From: Fimbriimonas planktonicus | GTDB taxonomy: Bacteria > Armatimonadota > Fimbriimonadia > Fimbriimonadales > Fimbriimonadaceae | DNA length: 64,000 bases | Reading direction: 5' to 3' | Assembly: GCA_965234685.1 (NCBI GenBank) | Contig: OZ248539.1 | Location: 2,728,001-2,792,000, forward strand | Shown here: in pieces, positions 34,435 through 43,955 of the stretch | Numbering within the stretch: the first letter of the stretch is position 1 | Layout: every line of letters begins with the position of its first letter | Notes under the pieces: generated by a model | Database searches by the model: none | What the model saw: the letters and a program-made list of their open reading frames with translations, nothing else | What the model was told of the DNA's origin: nothing | Translations under genes and position numbers: made by a program

Positions 34435-34860
34435 ATGATTAACCGCATCGTTTTGGTTGGTCGTCTCACCCGAGACCCAGAACTTCGAACCACCACCACC
34501 GGCAAGAATTTCGTGAACTTCTCGATTGCCGTGAACAAGCGAATCAAGCCAACCGGTGCCGATGAGCGCGATGCGGATTTCTTCAACGTCAAGGCTTGGA
34601 ACCAGACGGCCGACTACGTTTCGAACTACCTAACCAAGGGCCGACTCGTGAGCGTTGACGGCCGAATGGAGTCGCGAAAGTACACGGATAAAGACGGCAA
34701 CAACCGAGAAATTTGGGAAGTCGTCGCGGACAACGTGCACGGTCTAGACCGACCTCGCGACGATGCTCCTGGTGGCGGTGGCGCTCCTCAGAGCCGACCA
34801 GCGGGCGCGGCATCTAGCCGACCTGCCGAAGACGAATACGATCCGTTTGCCGACGAGTGA
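34435..34860 (+). CDS. ssb: Single-stranded DNA-binding protein
   Basis: 141 residues. The OB-fold starts MINRIVLVGRLTRDPELRTT and includes FSIAVNKR, DFFNVKAWNQTADYVSNYL and GRLVSVDGRMESRKY, then a Gly/Pro/Ala-rich linker and the acidic tip EDEYDPFADE, which resembles the DDDIPF-type tip that recruits repair proteins. It is 23 bp after rpsF. The stop abuts the stop of the convergent SCO-like gene (34860/34861). Confidence 0.95.
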   Translation: MINRIVLVGRLTRDPELRTTTTGKNFVNFSIAVNKRIKPTGADERDADFFNVKAWNQTADYVSNYLTKGRLVSVDGRMESRKYTDKDGNNREIWEVVADNVHGLDRPRDDAPGGGGAPQSRPAGAASSRPAEDEYDPFADE

Positions 34861-35745
34861 TCACTCGGCGGCAGATTCAATTGCGCTGTCGGATTTCTTC
34901 CTGCGGAAGATTGTCTTTCCGTTCAGCGCAAAAATCAACATTACGATCGCAATAACCGTCGTCGCGGCGAGCACGCGCATCACGTTTTCAATCATCAGAC
35001 TGCGCTTTCCCGTCACCGGGTCAATGTGAATGCAGCCGAAGAAAATCTCCTTCGTGGCTTCCGTTATCGTGCCTTCTTTGGCCAAGGCAATCGCCTTTTC
35101 AAACCGCTCGACTTCATAATTTGCACCGAGTGAGTAGCTCGAGATTTTGCCATCGGGCGTCAACATCATGATCCCGCTCGGGTGGCTGACCTCGTTTTTC
35201 TTCTCGTCATAGGCAAATCGGAACCCCATCGAGTCGGTGACTTTGCGAATGTTCGCCATATCACCCGTCAGGAGATGCCAGCTTTTCTTCGTGGAATCAA
35301 ATTTGGAGTAGCTTCCAAGAATCGATTTCTTCTTGGCCCGGGCCAATTCCCAAGTTTCGGTCGGATTGATTCCAAGCGCGACGACTTCCACATCGCGACC
35401 GACTTCGAGTTTCTTCGTGAGGTTGAGCGCAGCAACGACGCCCGTGAGTTCCAGGTAGCACGTTCGCTCGCAGCGATAGAAGATCGGCAAGAGCACAACC
35501 GGTCGACCAGAGAAGATCTCTCGAACCGTCTTCACCTTCCCATCGTCGTCGGTAAAGCGGGCATCGAGGGGAATCTGCGCGCCCATCTTCTGGTCGACGC
35601 CGATCTCCTTCATCTTCGGACTGCGGAATGCCACGTCCGGGTCCACATCGGTGCCGGTTCCGTAACCTTGGGCAAATCCCGCGCTCGCAAGCATTCCGGC
35701 CGCAAGACTCAAACCAAACCGAAAGCTGTGATGCTGAACCAACAT
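34861..35745 (-). CDS. SCO1/SenC-family copper chaperone for cytochrome oxidase assembly
   Basis: 294 residues. An N-terminal signal peptide (ending ASAGFAQ) is followed by a thioredoxin-like domain with the copper-binding Cys92 and Cys96 (FYRCERTCYLEL) and His188 (NEVSHPSGIMMLTPDG). A C-terminal membrane helix (about 255-275) anchors it, unlike classic N-terminally anchored SCO1. It delivers copper to the CuA site of cytochrome c oxidase. TATAAT lies four bases before the ATG at 35745. A longer frame further upstream only runs antisense to dapF. Confidence 0.87.
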   Translation of the reverse strand: MLVQHHSFRFGLSLAAGMLASAGFAQGYGTGTDVDPDVAFRSPKMKEIGVDQKMGAQIPLDARFTDDDGKVKTVREIFSGRPVVLLPIFYRCERTCYLELTGVVAALNLTKKLEVGRDVEVVALGINPTETWELARAKKKSILGSYSKFDSTKKSWHLLTGDMANIRKVTDSMGFRFAYDEKKNEVSHPSGIMMLTPDGKISSYSLGANYEVERFEKAIALAKEGTITEATKEIFFGCIHIDPVTGKRSLMIENVMRVLAATTVIAIVMLIFALNGKTIFRRKKSDSAIESAAE

Positions 35746-35827
35746 CTTGATTATACGTTCCGGCTCAGTCTGCGTTCGATCCTGTCCCAACCCCAGCTTG
35801 AACATGGCGCGTAAACTTAGCTCTGGT

Positions 35828-36658
35828 ATGGATCTCAACTTTTGGAAGCTCGAAAGCATCGGAAACGATTTTCCGCTCATCCATGCTGATGACTTCACGG
35901 GCGATCTCTCGGCCCTGGCCATCCAAGTCTGTGATCGACACTTCGGAATTGGCGGCGACGGACTCCTGACGTTGCAAAAGGTCAGCGACGGTGTGCTGAA
36001 AATGCGGATGTTCAATCCCGATGGTACGGAGGATTTTTGTGGCAACGGCCTACGCTGCGCCGCGCAGCATGCCGTTTTGGAAGGCTGGGTAAGCAGCCCA
36101 TTTGTTCTCCAGCATCTGGAGCGGACCGTGCCGGTGACGGTTGACAATGATCGGATCAAGACCGAGATTGGGTCCGCTTCCTACGATCCAAACCTCATTC
36201 CCGTAAACGCCACGGGCGAGCCGTTCAAGGTCCATGTTTGGAGCGGAATGGATGGCGGAATGCCGCTCTCTTTCCACGGTAGCGTCCTCACCACCGGCTC
36301 CACCCACACCGTCATTCCAACCGTATCGATACCAGACGACGAGTCTTTCCGATCTGTAAGCGCTAAAATCGAAGTCGATCCGAAGTTCCCAGCGCGCACA
36401 TCCGTGATTTGGTCGAAGGAGGTCGCGCCAATGCACTTGCAGATCCGAATTTGGGAACGCGGCGTCGGCGAAACCCAGGGCTGCGGCACCGGCTCATCTG
36501 CTGCGGCGGTGGATTACCTGCGGCGCAAAGGGCTCGGTGGCACCGTCCGCGTCGACAACCCCGGCGGAACCGTCGAAATTTCGATGGACACCTGGCACCA
36601 CCCGATCACCATCGCCGGCACCGCGCGCCAGGTCTTTTCTGGAACGCTGAAACTATAG
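35828..36658 (+). CDS. dapF: Diaminopimelate epimerase
   Basis: 277 residues from the ATG at 35828, which aligns with the family start (MDLNFWKLESIGNDF). Both catalytic cysteines are present: Cys71 in NPDGTEDFCGNGLRC and Cys219 in GVGETQGCGTGSSA. It converts LL- to meso-diaminopimelate for peptidoglycan and lysine. In-frame upstream ATGs at 35804 and 35747 are less likely. It is divergent from the SCO-like gene (82-bp gap) and overlaps the stop of the convergent methyltransferase by six bases. Confidence 0.95.
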   Translation: MDLNFWKLESIGNDFPLIHADDFTGDLSALAIQVCDRHFGIGGDGLLTLQKVSDGVLKMRMFNPDGTEDFCGNGLRCAAQHAVLEGWVSSPFVLQHLERTVPVTVDNDRIKTEIGSASYDPNLIPVNATGEPFKVHVWSGMDGGMPLSFHGSVLTTGSTHTVIPTVSIPDDESFRSVSAKIEVDPKFPARTSVIWSKEVAPMHLQIRIWERGVGETQGCGTGSSAAAVDYLRRKGLGGTVRVDNPGGTVEISMDTWHHPITIAGTARQVFSGTLKL

Positions 36659-37393
36659 CTTTCGCGCGATGACCATCATCTCGACTTCGTCGAGACTGAG
36701 AGGCCGCTGCGCCCAAGCACCGGCGGTTCCGCCGTACACATTGTCAACCTTGAAGCCCGCTTCCCGCACCATGCGCGTCACCTCGGGCGGAATGAACAAT
36801 CGCTCGTATACGTTCACGTGCTGTTTGCCTTCCGGCAAATCCCACTCATCCGTATAAGATGCAATCATCGTCGCCGGGTCGAACCGCCCTTCCGCGATCA
36901 GTTCGTCCTTCATTTGCCGAATCAAGCTGTAGCCATTGAGGCAAGTCAAAACAAAACTCGCATTCGGCTTCAGATGCGCCGCGATCCGGTGGAAAATTGC
37001 TCGGTCATGCGCTTCCGCATCTTCGCCAATATTGATCAGGCCTAGACCACCCTCGCACAGGCACACCGCGGCATCAAAGACTCTGTCCAACGTAAACGTC
37101 TTTGCGTCAGCCTCGACAAACTCAATATCGAGTCCTGCCTCATCCGCCTTCTCGCGCGCGACGGCTAGCATTCCCGGACTCAAGTCAACGCCCGTAACTC
37201 GGTACCCGCGCTTCGCAAACTCCCGCGCGTGGCGCCCGGTCCCACAGCCAACATCCAGAACGGATGATCCCACCGGAATTGGATATAGATTGAGAAGAAA
37301 CTGAACTTCAAGCGCCGCATGAGCCGCGAACGGGTTCGATTCGTAATACGGCGCATGGGAGTCGAAAAACTCCTTCCAAGTTCGAGTGATCAT
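36653..37393 (-). CDS. Class I SAM-dependent methyltransferase
   Basis: 246 residues. Motif I is VLDVGCGTGRHAREFAKRG, followed by VTGVDLS (motif post I), and AAVCLCEGGLGLI and NASFVLTCLNGY complete a Rossmann methyltransferase of the Methyltransf_25 type. The substrate cannot be named. CATACT six bases before the ATG may be a promoter element. A strong hairpin (37408-37434) ends 15 bp upstream of the start. Confidence 0.82.
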   Translation of the reverse strand: MITRTWKEFFDSHAPYYESNPFAAHAALEVQFLLNLYPIPVGSSVLDVGCGTGRHAREFAKRGYRVTGVDLSPGMLAVAREKADEAGLDIEFVEADAKTFTLDRVFDAAVCLCEGGLGLINIGEDAEAHDRAIFHRIAAHLKPNASFVLTCLNGYSLIRQMKDELIAEGRFDPATMIASYTDEWDLPEGKQHVNVYERLFIPPEVTRMVREAGFKVDNVYGGTAGAWAQRPLSLDEVEMMVIARKL

Positions 37394-37407
37394 GCAGACA
37401 GTATGAT

Positions 37408-37434
37408 GCCCCGCTTACCAATGGTAAGCGGGGC
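37408..37434 (-). terminator. Hairpin ending the pseudopilin transcript
   Basis: GGGGCGAATGG-type arms: GCCCCGCTTACC (37408-37419) and GGTAAGCGGGGC (37423-37434), a perfect 12-bp stem with a three-base loop, 13 bp past the pseudopilin stop. The T run is missing (ATCATACTG follows), so termination may be partial. Confidence 0.55.
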
Positions 37435-37447
37435 ACCGAATGTGACC

Positions 37448-38338
37448 TTATTCTGGCCAGCGAGAAAGTGGCGAGAAGGTGCCCGCCATAGTGAGGTCGA
37501 GGAACTGCTTGCAGCCCATGTCTGGAGCCGGAATTCCTAGGTTCGCTGGCTTAACCGTCGTGGTGTCGGTAAGGCAGTAGAACTTGCTCCAAATGTCAGC
37601 GCGCGACGGCATTCCAACGTAGCCGGCACCCTTTGGCACCGCAGCTGGGTTGAAGGTGAAGCCCTGCATCTTGAACGACTTCGCGTGGCTATCTAGGAAT
37701 GCAAAGTTGAACTGACCGCCGTGTCGCAGTCCGCTGTTCTTGGCTGGACCATCGTAGTGAGTGAGGATCGAACCGATCGCGGAGATCGTGTATCGGCGAC
37801 CGTTGTAGGTGTCACCGAAAGCCGCGAGCTCGGCTGGGCTTTCGCTTGCCGTTGCGCTTACGCCCGGAAGGAAGCTGTTGCCGCCACCGGTGTTAACTTC
37901 TGCGCCAACCAAAGCGCCACCGGCCCAGATGCCGAAGCCCCAGTTGTAACCGTAGCCAAGGCATCGATTCTGGTCCTTCGCCGCTGGAACAAAGTAGCCC
38001 GCTGGGGTGCTGAAGTTGTTGCAGCTCTGTGGCTGACCGGCTGGAACTTCCTTCGTCCAAACGGGCGAGAAGAAGATGTCCATGTTCTTGATGTAAGGCT
38101 GGAAGTGCTGGTAGATGTCAACACCCTGGCCGCCGATGATGTAGGCGGTTGGCGTGGTGTCGTCATAGTCACCCATGTAAAGGTGCATGCCGGTTCCGAT
38201 CTGCTTAACGTTGCTGAGTCCCTGGGACTTCTTGGCAGCATCTTTAGCCTGAGCGAAAACTGGGAACAAAATGGCGGCGAGAATGGCGATGATGGCGATG
38301 ACCACCAAAAGTTCGATAAGGGTGAAAGCTTTTCGCAT
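37448..38338 (-). CDS. Type II secretion/type IV pilin-like prepilin protein (DUF1559-like, H-X9-DG)
   Basis: 296 residues. The N-terminus MRKAFTLIELLVVIAIIAIL is a prepilin leader with the cleavage site A-F rather than the usual G-F, and Glu5 of the mature protein is present. FPVFAQAKDAAKK follows the helix. The C-terminal part has the HGGQFNFAFLDSHAKSF block that corresponds to the H-X9-DG signature, with Ser for Gly. Such proteins are abundant in Planctomycetota and Armatimonadota, and their role is largely unknown. It is a single gene; TAAAGT lies eight bases upstream of the start. Confidence 0.88.
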   Translation of the reverse strand: MRKAFTLIELLVVIAIIAILAAILFPVFAQAKDAAKKSQGLSNVKQIGTGMHLYMGDYDDTTPTAYIIGGQGVDIYQHFQPYIKNMDIFFSPVWTKEVPAGQPQSCNNFSTPAGYFVPAAKDQNRCLGYGYNWGFGIWAGGALVGAEVNTGGGNSFLPGVSATASESPAELAAFGDTYNGRRYTISAIGSILTHYDGPAKNSGLRHGGQFNFAFLDSHAKSFKMQGFTFNPAAVPKGAGYVGMPSRADIWSKFYCLTDTTTVKPANLGIPAPDMGCKQFLDLTMAGTFSPLSRWPE

Positions 38339-38378
38339 GCAGTTTCACTTTAGGCAAGAATTGTTAAGAGAATGTAAA

Positions 38379-40892
38379 TCACTTTCGATTTCTCCGCGAA
38401 ACTAACCTTGGCCTAGCAGAATTTGCGCCTTTTTCCGCTCCCCACAGAATATCTGCCAATTCCCGGTCAGGGGAAGATTCTTCGCGGAAGGTGTGGAACA
38501 AGCGAGCCGAATCGGCCGCTCGGTACGCCGTCGCCGTATTCGCCCGGAAAGTCGCCTTCGCCGGAAGGATGGCCTTGTACGGTTCGCCATTCACAACCTT
38601 CGCCTCAAAAACATCCAGCGGCTTCGCCGTAAACATCATCTGGTTTGCCGGCTTCATCCCCAGCAACCATTCAACCGTCCGCAAAGCGCTGTCGGTATTG
38701 AAGAACCGGCTGTCCACCTTTGCCCGCCGGACCTTCGGGTGAATCACGAACGCGATACTGCGATGCCCTTCCACATGATCGTAACCGCCTTGCGCATCGT
38801 CCTCCACGCACACAATCGCCGTCTGATTCCAGAGCGGACCATTGCTCACGGTTTCGACCAATTGTCCCAACGCGTAGTCGTTGTCCGCAATCATAGCCGA
38901 AGGCGTCGGCGCCCCCGGAGTCGTGCCGTTTGTATGGTTGTTCCCAAGCCGGAGCAACATCAGCGGTGGCACCTTTTTCGCCTTGATTAACCGCGCGTAA
39001 TCCGCCCGCCAAGCCGCAATCCGGCTCTTAAAGCCCCGGAATTCCTTCCGATGCTTCGGATACGTGAGCCCGTACTTTTCCCAAGCATCGCTATCCGCGT
39101 AATCCAAGTCGTACATCCGGAAGTTCGGATCGACGCGGCCCGCAAAGGCCCGCATCGTCGGCTCGTTGTCATTGGAAATCGGCCGCCCCGCCCGGTCGCG
39201 AAGGGGCACGCCAAGCGCGATGTACATGCCGTAATTCTTAAACTCGCGATTCTGTCGAAGCGCGTTATCCCAAATGTAGCCACCCGGCGGATCGTTCACG
39301 TTCCGCAAACCGTACGCATCGGCCGGCGTCCCGTTGTTTTGCCCCTCGTAGTCGTACTCCCGTTTCCGTCCGCTGTACTCGTATTGCGCGTTGCGCTGAA
39401 CGTATTCGCTCGTGATGCCGGCGGTGGACCAAGACCAGCCGTCCGCACTCATTTCGGCGTTCGCGTAAAAGTTATCGAACAGCACAAACCGCTTAGCCAG
39501 CGCCCGCTGATTCGGAATCACGTCGTCACCATAGAGGTGCAATTCCTTCATGCCGAGCCCTTGGGGCAGATCGCCGAACATCTGGTCATAGGTTCGGTTC
39601 TCCTTCACGATATAAATCACGTGCTTGATCCCCGCCGGAACGGGCGGCAGTTTTGGAGGGGTCTGAACGTGGTTCAGCTGCAGCGTGAGCTGCGTCATCG
39701 CCGCCAGAGTTTTCATCTGCGACGGCTTGACCGTGTAAGCAAGCCCTCGTAGCGAAGCCCGAATTCCTGGCCCGGAATCGCCGTTCTCCATCCCGAGCTT
39801 TTTCATCATCGCCGGTGGAACGTTCGGATTCTTAAACCGATCCCCCTTCGCGCTCAAAACGTGTAGTCCAGACTTCGATGCCACGACGTCGGTGGGATAC
39901 CAGCCCGTCGGCACCATTCCCACCATCTGCCGCGAGGCCCGATCAAAAACCGCCACGCAGTTCAAATCGCTCAGCACGACGTACAAAGTTTTCTCGTCCG
40001 GCGAAAGCGAGCTTCCTAAAGGATTGGTCCCTGGCAATCCTCGCAACGCGACCGGCCGGGTGAGATATGTGGCGACAATCTTGTTCGAAGTCGTGTCAAT
40101 CTCCGAAACCGTGTCGCTGTTTGAGTTGGTTACGAACAGCCGCGAGCCATCCCGATTCAAGGTCAAATACGTCGGCTGCTCGCCGGTCCGAATCACGTTG
40201 CGAATCGCCAATGTGTCCGGGTCAATCTCCAGAACATGGCCCTCACGCTCGCTGGTGGCAAACAGCTTGGCCGGACGCGAACCCGCCGCCGCAACATACC
40301 GAATATCCAACGGGAAACCAGAAATCGGCATCGTCGCGACCGCCTTCGGGTTGCCGCGTCGGAACTTCACAATCGCCCCCTTCTGGTCACTCAGCGCAAA
40401 CGTCTGGTTACCCAGAACAAACACATCCTGCTGATCCGCCGATAGGGCCACCCCAGCGAAAAACTGCGGCATCAAAGCCCCAATCAGAGGGCGCGGCGCC
40501 GAATAAGTCTCGACCGGCCCCTCAAGCGCACCCGTCTCGGAGACCCGGTAAGCCGCAACACGATCCGAACCGCCGTGCGACGCCCAAAGCATCAACTTGC
40601 CGTCTGGTTGCTTCACAAACGCCAAACCGAAATACAGCCCGTCCTTGCCCGATTTCTTCCCCGGCGGCAATCTGTTGAACTTCAGCGCACCCGTGACGCG
40701 GCCAGTCGTGGTGTCGATGATCGAAAGCCGCTGATCAATCCCGGTGTTTGTGACCGCCATCCAGCGTCCACTCGGCGACAATTCCGCATTCACCGGAAAA
40801 CCCCCAATCGGAACCGGAGACCCCATCGCCAAGATCAGGCGGCCGGTCGAGTTCGGTGTTTGTGCGGGAAGAGAAAGCAGCAGCGCCAGCAT
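38379..40892 (-). CDS. YncE-like beta-propeller fused to alkaline-phosphatase-superfamily phosphoesterase
   Basis: 837 residues. A short signal peptide is followed by a seven-bladed YVTN/YncE-type propeller (about 25-385; repeated patterns LSPDEKTLYVV, LNRDGSRLFVTNSNSDTVSEID). The C-terminal phosphoesterase domain (about 405-785) begins HVIYIVKENRTYDQMFGD, a PF04185 hallmark, and has ADGWSWS, VEDDAQGGYDHVEGHRS. Such two-domain proteins are thought to be periplasmic; the substrate is not known. TAAGTT lies six bases before the ATG without a Shine-Dalgarno. Confidence 0.85.
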   Translation of the reverse strand: MLALLLSLPAQTPNSTGRLILAMGSPVPIGGFPVNAELSPSGRWMAVTNTGIDQRLSIIDTTTGRVTGALKFNRLPPGKKSGKDGLYFGLAFVKQPDGKLMLWASHGGSDRVAAYRVSETGALEGPVETYSAPRPLIGALMPQFFAGVALSADQQDVFVLGNQTFALSDQKGAIVKFRRGNPKAVATMPISGFPLDIRYVAAAGSRPAKLFATSEREGHVLEIDPDTLAIRNVIRTGEQPTYLTLNRDGSRLFVTNSNSDTVSEIDTTSNKIVATYLTRPVALRGLPGTNPLGSSLSPDEKTLYVVLSDLNCVAVFDRASRQMVGMVPTGWYPTDVVASKSGLHVLSAKGDRFKNPNVPPAMMKKLGMENGDSGPGIRASLRGLAYTVKPSQMKTLAAMTQLTLQLNHVQTPPKLPPVPAGIKHVIYIVKENRTYDQMFGDLPQGLGMKELHLYGDDVIPNQRALAKRFVLFDNFYANAEMSADGWSWSTAGITSEYVQRNAQYEYSGRKREYDYEGQNNGTPADAYGLRNVNDPPGGYIWDNALRQNREFKNYGMYIALGVPLRDRAGRPISNDNEPTMRAFAGRVDPNFRMYDLDYADSDAWEKYGLTYPKHRKEFRGFKSRIAAWRADYARLIKAKKVPPLMLLRLGNNHTNGTTPGAPTPSAMIADNDYALGQLVETVSNGPLWNQTAIVCVEDDAQGGYDHVEGHRSIAFVIHPKVRRAKVDSRFFNTDSALRTVEWLLGMKPANQMMFTAKPLDVFEAKVVNGEPYKAILPAKATFRANTATAYRAADSARLFHTFREESSPDRELADILWGAEKGANSARPRLVSRRNRK

Positions 40893-40898
40893 TGGATT

Positions 40899-40904
40899 AA
40901 CTTA
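40899..40904 (-). promoter_or_regulatory. -10-like box at the phosphoesterase start
   Basis: TAAGTT, then AATCCA (6 nt), then the ATG at 40892. A leaderless candidate; no -35 recognised. Confidence 0.3.
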
Positions 40905-41020
40905 AAGTTAGCTGACGGGTGTTTGCGGAACGTTAAGAAGGCGAAATTGGCCATCCTGGCCCTTCGCCCGCCCATCCTTTGGCTGATACTAAACACGAGC
41001 CAGCCCCCCGAAACGGTGCG

Positions 41021-41827
41021 CTAGATCCGAAGAACCATGCCGTCGAAGCCGGGTTCGATGCGATACTCGCCAAGTTCCCGCTCCAGATCGGAGTGTCGCG
41101 CAAGCCCCTTTGCGCTGTGGTGAGTCGTCACCACGCGGCTCTTGTCGTGCAAAACCTTCGATTCGCGCAGGGCCTCAACCACCCCCGCGCAAGCCTCGAT
41201 GTCCAGGTGCCCTTCGTAAGTGCTCTTTCGCAAGCCATCGGTGCACTCGATAACGAGGAGATCAAGCCGGTAATCCTGCAAAAATCCGAACGTCTCCTGC
41301 TTCCAAACGCCCGTGTCGGTCGCATACAAGAACGTCTTCCCTTCGCGTTGGAAAATCAGGTTCTGCGAATCCTCGTCCTCTTTGTGCCGTGCCTGAATCG
41401 GCGTGATCGTGTAATCAAGATGAGTGAACGACTGGAAGCTGAAGGTCTGCCGAACTTCGATCGGCCAATCTGGAAATGCCTCGGGCAGGGCCGCAGAAAT
41501 CCGATCGTTGCCATAAATGATGTACGGCATGAACAACTGGTCGGTAAACGGAAACAGCGTGTACTGAATCTCACGTCGGGCAAAGTGGTCGTCGTGCCCG
41601 TGGGTGAAAATCAGGGCCGTCCAGTCGGCGGCTCGCAACTTGTCTCGCTGCATCTGGTGTAACGAATCTGGCGGAAGATCGATCTTGATGTGTCCATCAA
41701 GCAGCGCCGACGACCGCGTGCGAACATCCTTGCCGCCATAGCGACGTGCGTACCGTGAGATCTCGTCGTCACCGTAAAACGTTGGAATTCCATCTGCGGC
41801 GCCGGTGCCAAGCAGTCGGATTTCCAT
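41021..41827 (-). CDS. MBL-fold metal-dependent hydrolase (PhnP/RNase Z-like)
   Basis: 268 residues. The signature THGHDDHFAR carries His76, His78, Asp80 and His81; LLGTGAADGIPT and the later ATDTG and THHSAKGL blocks match PhnP- and RNase Z-like phosphodiesterases of the superfamily. It probably hydrolyses a phosphodiester or cyclic phosphate, but the substrate is unknown. The start shares a base with the stop of the upstream unknown gene, so the two are a coupled pair. Confidence 0.84.
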   Translation of the reverse strand: MEIRLLGTGAADGIPTFYGDDEISRYARRYGGKDVRTRSSALLDGHIKIDLPPDSLHQMQRDKLRAADWTALIFTHGHDDHFARREIQYTLFPFTDQLFMPYIIYGNDRISAALPEAFPDWPIEVRQTFSFQSFTHLDYTITPIQARHKEDEDSQNLIFQREGKTFLYATDTGVWKQETFGFLQDYRLDLLVIECTDGLRKSTYEGHLDIEACAGVVEALRESKVLHDKSRVVTTHHSAKGLARHSDLERELGEYRIEPGFDGMVLRI

Positions 41828-42927
41828 CAGCGCGCAAAATCTCCATACCCAAACATCGCCGCACCGGAGAATGGCGCAGGATCAAGGCTCAAGCATCGGC
41901 TCGGCAAACGAAGACCGTTCTGCGCCAAACCGCTCAGCATTTCGCCAGAAATCGGTGCGAAGTCTAATGTCGGCATCGGAACCCGAGATGGTGGAGCGTA
42001 AAAGCGAGTCACCGGATTCCCCCAAACTCGGGAAACCAGCAGCTCGTGCCCTATCCAAATTCCAAAATCCTTTAGCATTTCGATCTCCGGACCGTCATCT
42101 TCGGTCACGTGTTCCTCCACCCGAATGGGACTAAGCACAAAGGCCCTACCATCCGCCACACGGAAGCCCACATCGCCAACGGCAAGCGGTTCAGACGTTC
42201 TCGGCGACAGAGTCCCCATTCTTCGCGCGCTCGCCAAAAAGTCCTTCGACTCAATAGTAGGCAACCCGACCGACCACGGATGGAGCTTTTGACCCACGAA
42301 CGACCCGAGCGCAACCAGCGCGAAGTGCTCGGGTGCATTCTCCTCTAGGTTCGAACGTTGCCGTCGAAAATTAAGCGCAGCCTCGTACTCTTCCACCGCC
42401 CCAACAATGTAAGCATCCGAAATTTCCGGCAATTCCGCATCGACCCTGAAAACATTGGCCTCGCCGAAGTTCCCGATCAACTCGCCCGAAATCCCGTTTA
42501 GCCAAGTATCGAACTGATCGTCTTGCGTCAACGCCATGATCGGTTCGAGTTGCGTTCGAGTCGCCTCCAACAAGCGCAGCCGATCCTCTCGCCGGTTAAC
42601 GTCCGTCAAGACCATCGGCGTCAAATCGTCAAGCCGCACCAGGGCCAGGAGATAGCGGCACGTGCCGTAATCCAACACAAACGCGCGCTCTCGACCCGTT
42701 CCGAGAATCGCGGTGCGTCGCCAGTCTGCCAATTGCGCCGCCGATCGAGCGTAGCGAATGAACTTGCTTCGGTCATCTGCCTGGCCCTCTGGGCTCGAAA
42801 GCCGGCCAATGTTCACGGAGGTGGTCAGTTGCGGAAAGGGGAAGGCAGAATGTGGCCCCAGAAATCCGTCGGAGACGCTTGCGTCGGCCTGACGACGCAA
42901 GGCACGCCATGGCCGAAGCTGAATCAT
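41827..42927 (-). CDS. Hypothetical protein coupled to the MBL hydrolase
   Basis: 366 residues; I do not recognise a family. It has no signal peptide or membrane segment and looks like a globular cytoplasmic protein with alternating beta and alpha patterns. Its end overlaps the MBL gene start by one base, which suggests joint function. TAAAGT ends seven bases before the ATG and no Shine-Dalgarno is present. Confidence 0.65.
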   Translation of the reverse strand: MIQLRPWRALRRQADASVSDGFLGPHSAFPFPQLTTSVNIGRLSSPEGQADDRSKFIRYARSAAQLADWRRTAILGTGRERAFVLDYGTCRYLLALVRLDDLTPMVLTDVNRREDRLRLLEATRTQLEPIMALTQDDQFDTWLNGISGELIGNFGEANVFRVDAELPEISDAYIVGAVEEYEAALNFRRQRSNLEENAPEHFALVALGSFVGQKLHPWSVGLPTIESKDFLASARRMGTLSPRTSEPLAVGDVGFRVADGRAFVLSPIRVEEHVTEDDGPEIEMLKDFGIWIGHELLVSRVWGNPVTRFYAPPSRVPMPTLDFAPISGEMLSGLAQNGLRLPSRCLSLDPAPFSGAAMFGYGDFAR

Positions 42928-42934
42928 TCTTTTG

Positions 42935-42940
42935 ACTTTA
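42935..42940 (-). promoter_or_regulatory. -10-like box at the start of the unknown gene
   Basis: TAAAGT, then CAAAAGA (7 nt), then the ATG at 42927. Leaderless candidate. Confidence 0.35.
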
Positions 42941-43004
42941 CCGGGATTAACGCTTGCCTAACCCATCGCCGGTAGACTTTTGTAACTTGGGTGAGGAAGC
43001 ACGC

Positions 43005-43874
43005 GTGACAGTCGTATACGCAGGGGTGGAAAAGTGGCGGAAAATCTCAGACCGCATCGACGCCCGGATGTCGGAACTTTTACCGCCAGAGTCTGAAGTC
43101 CCCGGCCCGCTGCATGCCGCGATGCGCTACGCCGCGCTGTCGCCCGGAAAGCGAGTGCGCCCCATGCTCTGCCTCGCCTTCGCCACGGCCTGTGGAGCTG
43201 ATGAGAAAGTGGCCCTAGATGCCGCGTGCGCCATCGAAATGGTCCACGCCTTCTCACTCATCCACGACGACCTGCCCGCCATCGACAACGACGACCTGCG
43301 CCGCGGACGCCCGACCTGCCACAAACAATTCACCGAAGCCATCGCCATCCTTGCCGGCGACGCCCTCTTTGCCCTGTCCGGCGAGATTATGCTCTCCACC
43401 GGAAACGTGGAAGCCTGCAAAATCCTCGCTGCCGCCGTGCGGAGACTTGTTCAAGGCGAAATGCTGGACGTCTTGAGCGAAGGGCAGGAGATAGATCCCG
43501 AAACTCTCCGGTTCATCCATGTCAACAAGACCGGTGCCTTGATCGCCGCAAGTTGTGCAATCGGTGCCTTGCTCGCGGATGCTCCAACGGAACTCGTCGC
43601 AATGGCGACCGAGTACGGCGAGGCGATCGGACTCGCTTTCCAAATTGCCGACGACGTGCTGAACGTAGAAGGCGACCCGAGCCAGACCGGAAAATCGGTG
43701 GGCTCGGATGCCGAGAGGAAAAAGGCGACCTATCCCGCCCTTTACGGACTCGCCGATGCCAAGGCCAAAGCTTTGGAACTCGCGGCGGAAGCCGAAGACT
43801 GCCTCACCGTCTTCCCGGGCGATGTTGAACCCCTCCGCGACCTCGCTCGCTTCAGCATCGAGCGACTTCACTAG
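43005..43874 (+). CDS. Polyprenyl diphosphate synthase (farnesyl/geranylgeranyl type)
   Basis: 289 residues from a GTG start preceded by GAGGAAG; a TTG at 42954 is the alternative. The first aspartate-rich motif DDLPAIDNDD (about 88-97) and the second DDVLNVEGD bind magnesium-diphosphate. GKRVRP and KTGALI match short-chain E-prenyl synthases such as IspA. It condenses isopentenyl units into C15 or C20 diphosphates for carriers, quinones or carotenoids; chain length cannot be set with confidence from sequence alone. Confidence 0.9.
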   Translation: MTVVYAGVEKWRKISDRIDARMSELLPPESEVPGPLHAAMRYAALSPGKRVRPMLCLAFATACGADEKVALDAACAIEMVHAFSLIHDDLPAIDNDDLRRGRPTCHKQFTEAIAILAGDALFALSGEIMLSTGNVEACKILAAAVRRLVQGEMLDVLSEGQEIDPETLRFIHVNKTGALIAASCAIGALLADAPTELVAMATEYGEAIGLAFQIADDVLNVEGDPSQTGKSVGSDAERKKATYPALYGLADAKAKALELAAEAEDCLTVFPGDVEPLRDLARFSIERLH

Positions 43875-43955
43875 CAATTCCTGACGCTTTTTGGCCTTGC
43901 ACGGCGTCCTTGGCATATCCGGGGGCAATGAGGCCTTATTGGTTTTTGAGTAGCG

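Noticed and set aside
35746..36159. 138-codon extension upstream of the SCO-like start
   Set aside because: The in-frame extension runs antisense to dapF and would place the signal peptide internally; the ATG at 35745 is preferred.
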